NCBI GenBank assembly: GCA_002454015.1
Contig: DKIB01000023.1
Coordinates: 1 to 6,829, forward strand
Length of the DNA stretch: 6,829 nt
Source: Proteobacteria bacterium UBA6729
GTDB lineage: Bacteria > Pseudomonadota > Gammaproteobacteria > Porifericomitales > Porifericomitaceae
Reading direction: 5' to 3'
A model generated the notes under the pieces. It saw nothing but the letters and a program-made list of their open reading frames with translations, ran no database searches and was not told where the DNA came from. The position numbers and the translations under genes were made by a program. How positions within the stretch are numbered: position 1 is the stretch's first letter; each line of letters opens with the position of its first letter. Positions 6,564 to 6,829 of this stretch are shown here, piece by piece.

Positions 6564-6829
6564 AAGCTGCAGGCGGTGAGGAAGGCGGCTATGGACAGCA
6601 CCCGAGGTGCTCATGTAGATGGCACAGAGGGAAAATCTGCCGCGTTCATACAGGGCGACAAGGTCCTGGGAGCATATCGGTCAACAGAAACCGGTGCCGG
6701 CGTGGTCAGGGCGTGGTCAGCAAGCCCATCGGGAAGGAGCCCACGGTGTTGACGCACAAGGTGGCGAAGGGGAAATGCGTCCCCAACAGCTGTGCGGTGC
6801 CCGGACAGACCAGCTGGCGCAGCTGCACA
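6540..6829 (-). pseudogene. crcB: Decayed crcB/fluc fluoride channel gene (5' end beyond window edge)
   Basis: CrcB (Fluc) is a small dimeric inner-membrane fluoride exporter of about 125 residues. On the minus strand the frame from 6828 reads LGTHFPFATLCVNTVGSFPMG, matching the conserved GTLxVNxxGSFxxG segment, and then stops at TGA 6708-6706. A second frame from 6695 reads TGFC, an in-frame TGA (6683-6681), then SQDLVALYERGRFSLCAIYM, the recognisable C-terminal part of CrcB, to TAG at 6542-6540. Between GSF and TGFC about 30 residues should be present but only a few codons are, and the GGFTTFSTFS pore segment is mostly missing. With a deletion, a frame change and two stops the gene cannot encode a working channel. 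The start lies outside the window. Identification rests on motif recognition in two frames. Confidence 0.75.
6699..6720. repeat. 11-bp perfect tandem duplication in the crcB remnant
   Basis: GGCGTGGTCAG occurs twice without interruption (6699-6709 and 6710-6720). Eleven bases is not a multiple of three, so the duplication shifts the crcB frame. The first premature stop of the remnant (6706-6708) lies inside it. Confidence 0.9.

Noticed and set aside
6534..6752. 72-codon plus-strand frame at the right edge
   Set aside because: It lies antisense to the crcB remnant, has low-complexity composition and shows no recognisable motif.
6792..6829. GTGCG start of a group II intron
   Set aside because: The pentamer is short, no intron domain structure is seen, and the region is explained by crcB homology on the other strand.

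Overview
The window looks like a piece of a GC-rich gammaproteobacterial chromosome, non-enteric as far as can be judged. The evidence is a LolCDE-type lipoprotein-release operon next to a typical proteobacterial tsaB. No 16S rRNA or lineage marker is present, so the assignment stops there.

Left part (1-2434), GC-rich housekeeping DNA. On the minus strand lies lolC (LolC/E family permease, 514-1752), whose last 8 bases overlap the start of lolD (ATPase, 521 to beyond the left edge). On the plus strand, 28 bp away and divergent, lies tsaB (1781-2434), which acts in tRNA t6A37 synthesis. The 28-bp gap holds a perfect TATAAT on the lolC strand inside a small inverted repeat.

Middle part (about 2435-6406), visibly more AT-rich accessory DNA. 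It carries a two-gene operon: a 1057-residue gamma-class N6-adenine DNA methyltransferase with an Eco57I/TaqI-like layout (2568-5741), then a 222-residue PD-(D/E)XK nuclease-like protein (5738-6406), joined by an ATGA overlap. The simplest reading is a restriction-modification (or related defence) system in which the nuclease, fused to the methyltransferase in type IIG enzymes, is a separate translationally coupled polypeptide. The methyltransferase gene carries a 69-bp in-frame tandem duplication just after its catalytic NPPW motif.

Right part (about 6407-6829), GC-rich again from about 6530. The minus strand holds a decayed crcB/fluc (fluoride channel) remnant. The GSF-containing half and the ALYERGRF half are both recognisable, but they lie in different frames with deletions, stops and an 11-bp tandem duplication between and around them. 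The composition shift, the remnant on one flank, and a 13-bp near-match between the two flanks suggest that the restriction operon was inserted between tsaB and crcB. No integrase, transposase, tRNA, rRNA or CRISPR was seen.
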